Shown here: positions 25,161-33,930 of the stretch, one piece after another
Numbering within the stretch: the first letter of the stretch is position 1
Layout of the letters: each line of letters starts with the position of its first letter
DNA from: Spirochaetales bacterium
Lineage (GTDB): Bacteria; Spirochaetota; Spirochaetia; SZUA-6; RPPD01
DNA length: 64,000 nucleotides
Direction: 5' to 3'
NCBI GenBank assembly: GCA_016930675.1
Contig: JAFGGG010000035.1
Span: 1-64,000, forward strand
Program-made: the position numbers and the translations under genes
Notes under the pieces: generated by a model
Told to the model about the DNA's origin: nothing
Databases searched by the model: none
Seen by the model: the letters and a program-made list of their open reading frames with translations, nothing else

Positions 25161-26894
25161 TTATCTAATCTCAACATGACTCCAGCGGTAGTTGCCTCTG
25201 TAGTGCACGTAATAAAGACCGTTGATCTTGGCAGGCAGATTCGAGCCTGAAACCCACTTGTTTGTGTAGTCAACACCGTTTATGGAGAGTTCAACAAGAT
25301 TCCATGAGTTGATGAAATTGGGAGTGTTGCTGAATGACCAGCAGAACTCACCCGCTCCGTCACGTGTGAACGGAATGGAAATTGAAGACGGATTGGCACA
25401 TGGTGTGCCCGATGTGGGCGTCGGAGTGGGCGTAGGAGTGGGTGTCGGAGTAGGTGTGGAGGTGGGAGTAGGTGTCGGTGTGGGGGTAGCCGTAGGCGTA
25501 GGTGTGGAAGTCGGAGTAGGTGTTGGTTGTGATGTGCCTACGATTTCAACATGACTCCATCCAAAATTACCACGGTAATGAACATAGTAGAGGCCGTTAA
25601 TTTTGGCAGGCAGATTATAGCCTGAAACCCATTTATTGGTGTAATCGACACCATTTACAGATAGTTCGGCCAGATTCCATGAATTTATATACTCCGGAGT
25701 AGAGCCGAATGACCAGCAGTACTCACCTGCGCCATTCTGGGTAAAGGGAATCGAGATGGCAACAGGATTGTCACACGCATCGCCGGATGTGGAAGTCGGA
25801 GTAGGTGTTGGTGTTGAGGTAGGTGTTGGTGTTGAAGTGGGAGTAGGTGTCGGAGACGTACCTTCCATTATTTTCTGTTTCACAAATCTCCCCGATTCGG
25901 TAAGTTGTGAATCAGGCCAGGGACCTGTAGTACTCGCGCCGGGAACCAGGGCAGACGCGGTTTCGGCTTTATCGTTCATCGACCAGTTACACCAGCTGAG
26001 TGAATTCTGTGCCATGAAATTAATCCACACCTGTGATTCCGTGAGATCCAGACCGCCGTTGCCGGAAGCATCGCAGGTTCCCCATTCACTTACGAACAAG
26101 GCAACTCCGTTTGACATAGCTGTTGTGGCTTTATCTCTGAGAGACTGCTTATGCGTACCCGCATAAAAATGCAGGGAATAGGCAATATTGGAATAGCCTG
26201 TAATGGGATCTCGTGAAGCAACGTCAACATCCTGAGACCAGGTAGGCGAGCCTACAAGGATGAGGTTATCGGCTCCGGTATTCCTGATTGCCTGAATAAC
26301 CTGAATTGAATAACTTTTAACATCAGCCCAGGACTCGTAATCGGGCTCGTTATAAATCTCAAAAATGACGTGCGCCTGGTCTCCGTAGCGCTGAGCCATG
26401 TCGGTAAAAAAGGCAACCGCTTCCGATGTGTGAATATCGTGCGCGTGCCAGTCGATTACGGCGTAAATACCTTTTGCACCCGCGGCATCAACAATAGTGA
26501 TCACCTTCTGCCTTTCGGTAGAAGGATTTTCAAGATAGCCGCCGGATTCAACTCCCATGGACGCTCTGATGATCGGAGAATTCCATGTGTCTGCAAGATT
26601 GGCTACCAGGGTAGCGTTATAAAACGGGGCAGCCCACTGGCTCCAGAAAAGGCTCATGCCCTTAAACTGTACGGGACTGCCGCCCGCATTGCACACCTTA
26701 TTACCCACTACTTTAAGCATCCCGTTTTGTGCGACAGGTGAGCCGGAGGGGTAGACTGCTCGTGCGCTTGAGCTTGGCGCGGCCGTTTGTGAACTGTCCA
26801 AAAAGGACGGATCGCAGGAGAAGATGAGTGCCAAGACGGAAAGTACACTCACTACTGCGAAGGCAACGATTTTAGTTTTTGTTTTAAAATTCAT
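25161..26894 (-). CDS. GH5 endoglucanase with two CBM64-like modules
   Basis: The 577-residue lipoprotein has a lipobox ending at Cys27 (LALIFSC). The GH5 domain covers about residues 55-345, with acid/base E183 in 'FEIYNEPDY' and nucleophile E270 in 'FVSEWGTCD'; the sequence resembles subfamily GH5_2 endoglucanases. Two roughly 80-residue modules follow, each preceded by a Thr-Pro(-Ser) linker. Each reads 'CDNPxxISIPFTxxGAGExCWSF...INSWNL..LSVNGVDYTNKWVSG.NLPAKINGLYYVHYRG...WSHVEI' and has four conserved Trp. They resemble CBM64, a flat-surface crystalline-cellulose binder I recall from Spirochaeta thermophila. The family name is from memory. Ribosome binding site AAGGAGG. Confidence 0.92.
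   Translation of the reverse strand: MNFKTKTKIVAFAVVSVLSVLALIFSCDPSFLDSSQTAAPSSSARAVYPSGSPVAQNGMLKVVGNKVCNAGGSPVQFKGMSLFWSQWAAPFYNATLVANLADTWNSPIIRASMGVESGGYLENPSTERQKVITIVDAAGAKGIYAVIDWHAHDIHTSEAVAFFTDMAQRYGDQAHVIFEIYNEPDYESWADVKSYSIQVIQAIRNTGADNLILVGSPTWSQDVDVASRDPITGYSNIAYSLHFYAGTHKQSLRDKATTAMSNGVALFVSEWGTCDASGNGGLDLTESQVWINFMAQNSLSWCNWSMNDKAETASALVPGASTTGPWPDSQLTESGRFVKQKIMEGTSPTPTPTSTPTPTSTPTPTPTSTSGDACDNPVAISIPFTQNGAGEYCWSFGSTPEYINSWNLAELSVNGVDYTNKWVSGYNLPAKINGLYYVHYRGNFGWSHVEIVGTSQPTPTPTSTPTPTATPTPTPTPTSTPTPTPTPTPTPTPTSGTPCANPSSISIPFTRDGAGEFCWSFSNTPNFINSWNLVELSINGVDYTNKWVSGSNLPAKINGLYYVHYRGNYRWSHVEIR
25400..25535. repeat. Thr-Pro linker repeat in the GH5 gene (inter-CBM)
   Basis: A degenerate 6-bp repeat (GGTGTC, GGAGTG, GGCGTA and variants on the plus strand) encodes the PT-rich linker between the two CBM modules on the minus strand. 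It creates the spurious VGVGVG frame in the ORF track. Tandem repeats of this kind are prone to length change. Confidence 0.85.
25785..25862. repeat. Thr-Pro-Ser linker repeat in the GH5 gene (catalytic domain to first CBM)
   Basis: Degenerate hexamer repeats encode TPTPTSTPTPTS on the minus strand between the GH5 catalytic domain and the first CBM64-like module. The tract is shorter than the inter-CBM linker. Confidence 0.85.
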
Positions 26895-26970
26895 TAGTAC
26901 CTCCTTATATCGTTACTTAAACGTTAAATTATAATCGCGCGAGTTATAATCTCCCTGGAGTATATATTTC

Positions 26971-26982
26971 CTAAACTTTTGG
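26971..26982 (-). promoter_or_regulatory. CTAAACTTTTGG element upstream of the GH5 gene
   Basis: CTAAACTTTTGG (minus strand CCAAAAGTTTAG) lies about 77 bp upstream of the GH5 start. Nearly the same string, CTAAACTTTTAGG, lies about 95 bp upstream of the GH9 start. The partly palindromic sequence could be a shared regulator site for the two CBM-bearing cellulases. It was not seen upstream of the GH10 gene at 31966 or the GH5 gene at 33860. Confidence 0.4.
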
Positions 26983-27075
26983 TATAAAATTAATAAACTT
27001 CGGCTGTTAATTGCTCAAAACTCCGCTGTCAGTATGGCTCTTTTTTGAAATAACAGAAACAATCCGCAGTTAATG

Positions 27076-27112
27076 AAAAAGGGCCCGTTTTTAAATAACG
27101 GGGCCCTTTTCA
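27076..27112. terminator. Terminator after the GH9 gene
   Basis: AAAAAGGGCCCGTTTTTAAATAACGGGGCCCTTTT folds into a strong GC hairpin flanked by A- and T-tracts. On the minus strand it follows the GH9 stop at 27140 and separates it from the downstream GH5 gene, so the two cellulase genes are separate transcription units. Confidence 0.88.
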
Positions 27113-27139
27113 ATATATTTTTAAATACGAGGTGGGTGT

Positions 27140-29857
27140 CTATTTGATCTCAACATGACTCCATGGGTAGCTGCCTCTGTAGTGCACGTAATAGAGACCG
27201 TTGATCCTGGCGGGCAGATTGGAGCCTGCAATCCATTTATTGGTGCAGTCGACGCCGTTTACCGTCAGTTCAGCCAGATTCCACGAGTTGATAAAGTTTG
27301 GCATTGAACTGAACGACCAGCAGAACTCTCCCGCGCCATTGTACGTATACGGTACTGAGATCGACTCGGGATTATCGCAGGTTTCCCCCGGAGTGGAAGT
27401 AGGAGTAGGGGTTGGAGTTGGGGTAGCTGTGGGAGTAGGCGTTGGAGTAGGAGTAGGTGTCGGAGTGGGTGTGGGTGTGGGCGTAGGTGTAGGTGTTGAA
27501 GTAGGTGTAGGAGTAGGCTCTGCCGTACCCACAATTTCAACGTGACCCCATCTGAAATTGGACCGGTAATACACGTAGTAGAGACCGTTTATTTTTGCAG
27601 GCAGGTTGTAACCTGAAACCCATTTGTTGGTATAGTCGACACCATTTACAGTCAGTTCGGCCAGGTTCCAGGAGTTTATATACTCCGGAGTTGAGCTGAA
27701 CGACCAGCAGAACTCGCCCGCGCCGTTGTTCGTGAATGGTATGGAGATGGGCTCAGGATTGTCGCAGGCATCTCCCGGTGTGGAAGTTGGCGTAGGAGTA
27801 GGTGTAGGTGTAGGAGTGGGCGTAGGTGTCGGAGTGGGAGTGGGAGTGGGCGTAGGAGTAGGTGTGGGTGTCGGAGTGGGAGTGGGCGTAGGAGTAGGAG
27901 TAGGTGTCGGAGTGGTTCCGTTGGGTTCTTCTCCGAAGATCAGGATTGAACCGTTGTAGACCGGGATATAGATAGTCTTGTTGTCACCGGTGGAGGACGA
28001 TGAAAGGCCTTGATATGAAAAATCATTTGAAGGGTCCCAGAAACTTGTGCCGGAGGGAGCGGATATACGAAACTGTATTTCAGCCGCGAACTCACTCTGG
28101 CCGCCCGGATAAATGTCCGAACCGTCCCGAAAGCTTATTTCAATATAGTAGATATTACCGGTATACTGAGTGATGGAAGAGATGGTCACAGGGAATTCCA
28201 CATAGTTGGTGTTTATTGAAATATCATCAACCGAATATCCGGCCGCGAACACCTCGGAAAGATCCATAAAATAACGTATTCTAAGATTGGGAATAACACG
28301 AGCAGGCCAGGCTGAACGGTTATTTACCAATGCTTTAATCTCGCTGTAGTTGCTGCCCGAACTGTTTATATTTGCTTCCACGAAAAACTCGTCATCTTCA
28401 TAATGCGTTCTGGGTTCGGGCTGCGGAAAAGAGCTTAACGGCGATCCGCCGTAGCTTTGATACATTCTGGCCAGAGAACCGACAAATCCGGCGTTGTAAT
28501 CACAGGCCACTTCATTAGTCTGATAGTTGCTGATATCATCACTGTAAGACCCGTTCTGACCCGGACCTCCCACCAGTGCTCCGTAGAGAATGTGCCGGTG
28601 GTATAAGGGCACGCTTTGACTGTCGGCCCAGGAACAGTGCGCTGTCCGGTGGTGAGGATGCTCCGGAGGATTGGATCCAAAACCAACCACATAACTTGAT
28701 CCTCTTTCATTGTCACCCAGTGCGTAGGCTACCTGTTTTTCAGCGAACTCCCTGTAGGACGCCGCTTTAGCCGGATCGGCGCCCGACCAGTCGGCATACA
28801 CAAAAGCAAGAAAAGCCGCGGTGGTCGCGTAGCGCAGGCTCCCCCAGGTATCCAACCAGGCCAGACCGCCGGGAGTATAACCTTTGGCGCCGTTTACCCA
28901 CCAGTCAAGGTGCATATGGACGAAATCGATGTATTCCTGCTTGCCTGTTAATCTTGCCAGCAGCAGCATGGCGCCGTAGTGTGAATCATCCCAGCAGTGT
29001 CCCCACTGATATTCTATATCTGTTGATTGACCCTGTCTGTTTAAAAGCGGGACGTAACTCTCGGCCTTAGCAAGATAACTGCTGTCGCCGGTGGCAATAT
29101 AGAGCCAGATCGCCGCCCACATGAGTTCATCGATAGGACCGCTCCAGGAATCATAGAATCCGGAAGCGGCGCTGTAGTTGCTGTCGCTTCTGTCCGAGTC
29201 CGCTCTGTTAAAAAGCTGCTGAGCTTTTTGCAGATACACGGAATCGCCGAAGATGTGATAGCCCATGGCAAGGGCCGCCGCTGTTTGGGCCATTACTGCG
29301 GAAAGACCGCTGCCGGATGAGTAGGCCGGTCTGTTTCCCGCCTGAGTTTCCAGTTCGATTACTTCTACCGGACCCCACCAGCTGTGATCATTGCTTCCGC
29401 TTCCTATCTGATAGACATAGGAGCTTCCGTTCCAGCAGTCTGCAAGGTAGTCCAGAGTGAACTTTACATTCTGCTTGAGAAGATTGAGCTGACCGGCCTG
29501 AGATAGCGCGCCGGAATACTCATAAATCGCCCATTGCAGCATGCTCGCAGTATAGGCCATGGGAAGGTTAAACTTCACATGATCGCCTGCGTCATACCAG
29601 CCTCCGAGTACCGAATCGTTCATGGTAGCGTCACCGCGCCATTCACACCTGTTCCAATCGGGAAGAGGTCCGGCCTGCTGGCACTCATAGAAATAGATTG
29701 CCTTTTGCAGCGCTTCTCCGTAATTATAACTGCCCACGGCCCGGGAAGCGGATCCTGGTGAAGGGCCGCTTTTATCCGAACCGGGAACAGCACAGCCGGC
29801 TGCCAGAAGCAACACTATACATCCGACAGACATAAGCTTATAAAAGTTTCTTACCAT
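27140..29857 (-). CDS. GH9 cellulase with CBM3c and two CBM64-like modules
   Basis: The 905-residue lipoprotein (LAAGC, Cys22) starts with a GH9 domain of about 440 residues: 'YNYGEALQKAIYFYECQQAG', catalytic 'GGWYDAGDHVKF' (D89/D92), 'HHRTAHCSW' and the general acid in 'NEVACDYNAGFVGSLARMY'. A CBM3c-like module follows (about 480-640: 'HYEDDEFFVEANINSSGSNYSEIKALVNNRSAWPAR'), the classic layout of processive endoglucanases. A Thr-Pro linker of about 48 residues and two CBM64-like modules with a second linker complete the protein. It is the likely main crystalline-cellulose enzyme here. Ribosome binding site AAAGGAGG. Confidence 0.94.
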   Translation of the reverse strand: MVRNFYKLMSVGCIVLLLAAGCAVPGSDKSGPSPGSASRAVGSYNYGEALQKAIYFYECQQAGPLPDWNRCEWRGDATMNDSVLGGWYDAGDHVKFNLPMAYTASMLQWAIYEYSGALSQAGQLNLLKQNVKFTLDYLADCWNGSSYVYQIGSGSNDHSWWGPVEVIELETQAGNRPAYSSGSGLSAVMAQTAAALAMGYHIFGDSVYLQKAQQLFNRADSDRSDSNYSAASGFYDSWSGPIDELMWAAIWLYIATGDSSYLAKAESYVPLLNRQGQSTDIEYQWGHCWDDSHYGAMLLLARLTGKQEYIDFVHMHLDWWVNGAKGYTPGGLAWLDTWGSLRYATTAAFLAFVYADWSGADPAKAASYREFAEKQVAYALGDNERGSSYVVGFGSNPPEHPHHRTAHCSWADSQSVPLYHRHILYGALVGGPGQNGSYSDDISNYQTNEVACDYNAGFVGSLARMYQSYGGSPLSSFPQPEPRTHYEDDEFFVEANINSSGSNYSEIKALVNNRSAWPARVIPNLRIRYFMDLSEVFAAGYSVDDISINTNYVEFPVTISSITQYTGNIYYIEISFRDGSDIYPGGQSEFAAEIQFRISAPSGTSFWDPSNDFSYQGLSSSSTGDNKTIYIPVYNGSILIFGEEPNGTTPTPTPTPTPTPTPTPTPTPTPTPTPTPTPTPTPTPTPTPTPTSTPGDACDNPEPISIPFTNNGAGEFCWSFSSTPEYINSWNLAELTVNGVDYTNKWVSGYNLPAKINGLYYVYYRSNFRWGHVEIVGTAEPTPTPTSTPTPTPTPTPTPTPTPTPTPTPTATPTPTPTPTSTPGETCDNPESISVPYTYNGAGEFCWSFSSMPNFINSWNLAELTVNGVDCTNKWIAGSNLPARINGLYYVHYRGSYPWSHVEIK
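27388..27525. repeat. Thr-Pro linker repeat in the GH9 gene (inter-CBM)
   Basis: Degenerate hexamers (GGAGTA, GGTGTC, GGTGTG on the plus strand) encode the TPTPTPTP linker between the two CBM64-like modules. It produces a shadow VGVGVG frame on the plus strand. Confidence 0.85.
27775..27922. repeat. Long Thr-Pro linker repeat in the GH9 gene
   Basis: About 148 bp of degenerate 6-bp repeats encode the (TP)n linker between the CBM3c and the first CBM64-like module. This is the longest such tract in the window. Internal blocks such as GGTGTCGGAGTGGGAGTGGGCGTAGGAGTA recur, suggesting slippage or unequal crossover. Confidence 0.87.
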
Positions 29858-29951
29858 ATTAAATACCTCCTTTGGTTATATGGTTTTTATTTTTTGATGC
29901 TTTATTATATGAGATTTATGTTTTCAGATTTAATCTTTGAGAATGGGAAAG

Positions 29952-29964
29952 CTAAACTTTTAGG
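29952..29964 (-). promoter_or_regulatory. CTAAACTTTTAGG element upstream of the GH9 gene
   Basis: This element matches the one upstream of the GH5 endoglucanase gene (CTAAACTTTTGG). It lies 95 bp upstream of the GH9 start, upstream of an AT-rich region with a possible -10 box (TATAAT on the minus strand). Co-regulation is an inference. Confidence 0.4.
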
Positions 29965-30046
29965 ATTATTCTTCTAATACCCTGCGGTTATTTTCAGAAA
30001 AAACACCGGTACACAAGGGAGGATAACGGGTGCTTTGAGGGTGCGT

Positions 30047-31966
30047 TTACTTTTTCGTAAGAACATCACGTATGGCGTAATATGCAGGTTTGGGATTGTA
30101 GTTCCTGTCAAAGGGAAGAGGCTCGGCGTTTGGCAGATTCAGACAACCGTCGCACACATTATACCATGAGAATGCGTCACTGATTCCAAAAATGGAAAAA
30201 CTCTTGCAGGCCGGCACCTTTAAACAGGCCTGGAGCATGTCGGCATACACCTTTGCCTGAAAAGCCCATTTTTGCTTTTGAGTACCCGGAACCTGAGATA
30301 GATTGACATCGAATTCCGTAACGTAAATGTCGACTCCCAGTGCGGCGAAACGCTTCATGGTGGATGTCACCTTGTCTTTTTGCGGAGCATGCTTTTTATC
30401 AAAGGCGAATGGCGATAAGAGGTGCATCTGCATTCCCACGCCATCCACGGGAACGCCCTTTTTCTTAAGCGTCCTGACCAGCTCGTACATGGCATCGGCT
30501 ATTTTGGTGTCATTCTGTGTCGGCCCGCCTTCGTTGTGATCGTCATTCAGAATAAGCACCGCGTCGGGATCGGCTTCCCGTGCCCAGCGAAACGCCAGCT
30601 CCACATACTCCGGCCCGATGTTCTTGTACCAAAAGTCCAGATCGCTGTTTCCCCAAAGAGTGCGGCTGGTCACTTCGTTGGCAATAGACCACGCCCGGAC
30701 TTTACCCTTGTAGCGGGTGACGACGGTGTTGATGTGCTCATGCAGTATGGCAAGCAGTTCCTCCCGGCTGAATTTTCCGTTTTTAAGCCAGTCCGGGAGA
30801 TGCTCTTTTGCTCCCCACACCAGATGGTGGGCCTCCACCGGTATGCGGTTTCTGCCTGTAAATTCCACTATCAGGTCGGTTCTGCTGAAATCGTAACTTG
30901 TTCTGCTTGGTCGTATCAGTGCCCAGTGGAAATCCTCGGAAACCAACCTGTTGAATTCTCTGGTGAAGATATTGGTATTGCGAAGTCCCTCCAGGCCCAG
31001 CATGGCTCCGATTTCGATACCTCGTTTCTCAGCCAATTCTCGCAACGGCGGAAATTGTGTTTCGGAATCCTCGGGCGCAAGCGTAATATATTTTCCCGAA
31101 GGAGGAACGCGGATTGAAAAGCAGGAGACTTCCATCTCGGCCTTTGGCGCCGCGTTTAAACCGACGTACAGCATATGGTCCGGGCAAAGTGGTGCGGAAA
31201 GGCGGATCGGGTTTTCCGTCACGGATTTACCGTCCGGCCCGCTTACGGTTATCACGCTGCCCTTATCCCGCAAACGCAGCGTTATCCGTTTTCCTTTAAG
31301 CCGCTGCGGCAGGTTGAACGTTGCGGCCTCGATTTTTGTTCCGTCGAAGAAAAGCAGAGAAAGGCTTCCGTTGTATACGCTTATATCGAGTCTTCTGATA
31401 CCTGACCACCACTCGCCTCCCGTGTTCAGTCTTCCGTACAGAACAATCCCGTAGTCATGTCCCTGCCCCGTAAATTGCAGCTGGACCACGAACTTGTCCG
31501 GGATATGTATGGGCTCGTAGTCGTAAACAAGCGTCAAATAGCCGTTATAGAGCACGGCTTTGTTTTGATGCTTCAGTTTCCCGTGTTCAATCCAGGTAGA
31601 CCAGGTATTCCAGACGGGCATAGCGGCTATGTTTACCATTTCCGTCCACGGCACATGGTCTTCATCCAATCCGGGCAGATCGCCGGGAAGGTTCTTTAAC
31701 AATATGGCGGCTATAAATCCTTCGAGCGTCTTACCGTCGAGAGCAGCGCGTACTTTAATAAAATCGCCGAACAAAGCAAGCGGGACAACCGTTGTTCCTT
31801 GGGCAAGCTCTGCAAGCGTCTCGTAGCCCGCGTTCCCGGGCCCGCTGTAAAGCACAGCGGCATGCGCTGTCACGAAGGATGTATCGGTCTGGGATGGTGT
31901 GTCGGTGGGAAAGGCAATAACAAATAGCGTAAAGAAAATAACAAAAAATACCCGCATTCTCTTCAT
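30047..31966 (-). CDS. GH10 xylanase with N-terminal SH3-like and beta-sandwich domains
   Basis: The 639-residue protein begins with a signal peptide (residues 1-20). A bacterial SH3-like domain follows (about 30-95, 'VTAHAAVLYSGPGNAGYETLAELAQGTTVVPLALFGDFIKVRA'). A concanavalin-like beta-sandwich covers about 105-290 ('YNGYLTLVYDYEPIHIPDKFVVQLQF'), and the GH10 domain about 305-635. Catalytic residues are E431 in 'WSIANEVTS' and E551 in 'YVTEFDVNL'. The SH3 domain might tether it to the cell wall and the sandwich may bind glycan. It lacks the CBM64-like modules of its neighbours. No obvious ribosome binding site is stronger than the one before the chosen ATG. Confidence 0.88.
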   Translation of the reverse strand: MKRMRVFFVIFFTLFVIAFPTDTPSQTDTSFVTAHAAVLYSGPGNAGYETLAELAQGTTVVPLALFGDFIKVRAALDGKTLEGFIAAILLKNLPGDLPGLDEDHVPWTEMVNIAAMPVWNTWSTWIEHGKLKHQNKAVLYNGYLTLVYDYEPIHIPDKFVVQLQFTGQGHDYGIVLYGRLNTGGEWWSGIRRLDISVYNGSLSLLFFDGTKIEAATFNLPQRLKGKRITLRLRDKGSVITVSGPDGKSVTENPIRLSAPLCPDHMLYVGLNAAPKAEMEVSCFSIRVPPSGKYITLAPEDSETQFPPLRELAEKRGIEIGAMLGLEGLRNTNIFTREFNRLVSEDFHWALIRPSRTSYDFSRTDLIVEFTGRNRIPVEAHHLVWGAKEHLPDWLKNGKFSREELLAILHEHINTVVTRYKGKVRAWSIANEVTSRTLWGNSDLDFWYKNIGPEYVELAFRWAREADPDAVLILNDDHNEGGPTQNDTKIADAMYELVRTLKKKGVPVDGVGMQMHLLSPFAFDKKHAPQKDKVTSTMKRFAALGVDIYVTEFDVNLSQVPGTQKQKWAFQAKVYADMLQACLKVPACKSFSIFGISDAFSWYNVCDGCLNLPNAEPLPFDRNYNPKPAYYAIRDVLTKK

Positions 31967-32055
31967 CGTATTCTAACCCTCTGTTGTATTATAGCTAATT
32001 TTCACACATAGAACAAGAAGATTGTTTTTTCACATGTTTACGTGTACAAAAACAG

Positions 32056-32681
32056 TCAAAAAAGCGTTTTTATAACTCGGAGTGCATCTAAGGTGAGCCA
32101 TTTATTGGGTTGACCTGCAGTACCGAAATCCAGCGGTGTCCGCTTGATTGCACGGTCAAGCGGCCAGCTTCCGTTGGGAAGTTGTCTGCTGAGAAGATAA
32201 TCGAACGCCGATGTTGTGCGTAAGCCGGGTGGAGAGCGGCGGCACCCAGTACGTCCAGGGCAGCCCTCAGACAACCGTGACGGTTGTTCTTGAAACCGCA
32301 CAGCCACATGTCATCGATCCAATGTGTTGTCCATAGCCACTCAAACGCCTTGACAATACGAATATCATCTCTGTAACCAAAGTGGATTAGGAAACGTATA
32401 ATTCGGGCGTGAGTACAGGGATCAGGTTTGTCTTCCCGGAAGAAACCTTTTCCGGGCAGTTTACGACGGCGGCAAAATGAGCCATTGTCCCGCTGATGTG
32501 TAAACATATACTCGTAGGCCATGTGAATATTATGATTTTCAATCGTCAATCCCGAGTCGGCCAATACGCTTAAAATCCAGAAGGTACCGAGGCTTTTTGG
32601 AAGATAATAGTCATGGCTTATCCTGAATTTCTGTAAGCGTACGATAGCGGACAGGAGGATTGTCCTCTTCCATTCACCAGC
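32056..32681 (-). pseudogene. Decayed alpha-alpha toroid (squalene-cyclase/prenyltransferase-like) gene
   Basis: Two overlapping minus-strand frames form one broken protein. The first is open from about 32681 ('LLSAIVRLQKFRISHDYYLPKSLGTFWILSVLADSGLTIENHNI', 'YMFTHQRDNGSFC') to 'ALDVLGAAALHPAY'. The second continues from about 32230 with 'TTSAFDYLLSRQLPNGSWPLDRAIKRTPLDFGTAGQPNKWLTLDALRVIKTLF'. The repeated 'NGSW / NGSF' motifs are those of prenyltransferase/squalene-oxidase repeats. There is a frameshift near 32225 and no start codon at the upstream end, so it is probably a remnant. Confidence 0.65.
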
Positions 32682-32789
32682 CTATGGGATCGTTTTTAAG
32701 GCAGCTTTTCCAATTTTGTGTATGCTTATTCATTTTGTAATACAATAATGATAGAAAAATAAGGATTAATGATCAAGTGTTGTGGGTAT

Positions 32790-33860
32790 TTATTCAGGGA
32801 TCAGTGCATCGAGCAGCTCTTCGCACCAGGCCCCGGCAAGAATATCTCTATTATATACTCCGAATCCGGCACAGAATTCCCAATAGGCCCAGATAAAGTC
32901 CCTGGCCTCGGCCTGCTCTACTATATATTCGGTCCAGGTTATGCGCGAGCAGTTGTCCGCCGCGCTGTAGGCGCCGAACTCTCCCAGGAAAATCTGCCTG
33001 TTGTGGTTATCGGCCCAGTCCTTTACCGCGTTGAAATCGGATTGTACGGCTGCCGTTTCCGCTGCAGTGCCTGTCCAGGTCGTGCCCAGCCATGCGTCGC
33101 TACCCGTTACCCACTCCGCTCCCTGGTGCGTAAATTGGAAAGGACTATAATAGTGGATTGTGACGATAATATTGGCATCTTGGGCTGCTGTGGGTATTGT
33201 CAAATCATTCAGACTTGAAATTCCGCCCCAGTTCGCCGTGCCTACAATCAGCTTTCTGGTATCGTTGGATCCGCCACTGCCCCTGATTAATGTAATGGCT
33301 TCATTAAGATACTGGTTCCACAGTGCGGTCGTCAGTTGATCATTAGGTTCATTGAGTATTTCAAAGTAGAGATTAGCGGAATAGTCTTTAAAATGATCCG
33401 CAATCTGACTCCACAGGGCCAGGAACCTGTCCTTATGCCCCGCCGGATCGCTCATAATCTCTTCGTAATGATGAATGTTGATGATGGTAATAAATCCCTC
33501 GGTCAATGCCTCATTTACAGCCCAGTCCACCCGGGCCAGGAAACCGGCGTCGATTGTATACGGAGGATCGTCGGCAGCATGGTTCGACCACCGGATCGGT
33601 ATCCTGAGATAATTAAATCCCGCATTTCTTATAATCGTAAAATATTCCGCCTGCAGTATCACGCCCCACTCTCCCTCATTAGGAGCTTCCAACGCGTTGC
33701 CCAGATTGATCCCGGACAGCGGGCGCACCGCTCTGTTCTCATCGGCTACATAGGTAAATTCACATTCTCCACTACTCGATAGAGGGCATCCTAAAAAGAG
33801 TAATGGCAAAACTACCGCTAAAATTGAATAAATAAATATATTCTTCATAATTTGTTTCAA
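32790..33860 (-). CDS. GH5 family cellulase, lipoprotein
   Basis: The 356-residue protein has a lipobox (LLFLGC, Cys25) and a GH5 domain over most of its length. Features are 'GINLGNALEAPNEGEWG', 'FNYLRIPIRWSNHA', acid/base E171 in 'LYFEILNEPNDQ' and nucleophile E294 in 'IFLGEFGAYS'. The 'INLGNALEAP' start is typical of GH5 endoglucanases acting on beta-1,4-glucans or mannans. No CBM is attached, unlike the GH5 at 25161. It is transcribed alone, between the MFS permease gene and a pseudogene. Confidence 0.9.
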   Translation of the reverse strand: MKQIMKNIFIYSILAVVLPLLFLGCPLSSSGECEFTYVADENRAVRPLSGINLGNALEAPNEGEWGVILQAEYFTIIRNAGFNYLRIPIRWSNHAADDPPYTIDAGFLARVDWAVNEALTEGFITIINIHHYEEIMSDPAGHKDRFLALWSQIADHFKDYSANLYFEILNEPNDQLTTALWNQYLNEAITLIRGSGGSNDTRKLIVGTANWGGISSLNDLTIPTAAQDANIIVTIHYYSPFQFTHQGAEWVTGSDAWLGTTWTGTAAETAAVQSDFNAVKDWADNHNRQIFLGEFGAYSAADNCSRITWTEYIVEQAEARDFIWAYWEFCAGFGVYNRDILAGAWCEELLDALIPE

Positions 33861-33930
33861 TGTAAATTTAACTCATTATCGAAATGTTTTCAATCAACTT
33901 CAAAAAAGACCCGCAGGTTTTCAGCTTAAA

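Noticed and set aside
25282-25554. VGVGVG-rich plus-strand ORFs (also at 25756, 27201 and 27726)
   Set aside because: Reverse-complement translation of the Thr-Pro linker repeats in the cellulase genes.
25400-27922. Possible CRISPR array or satellite in the GGTGTN repeats
   Set aside because: No repeat-spacer structure; the repeats are short, degenerate and in frame as Thr-Pro linkers.
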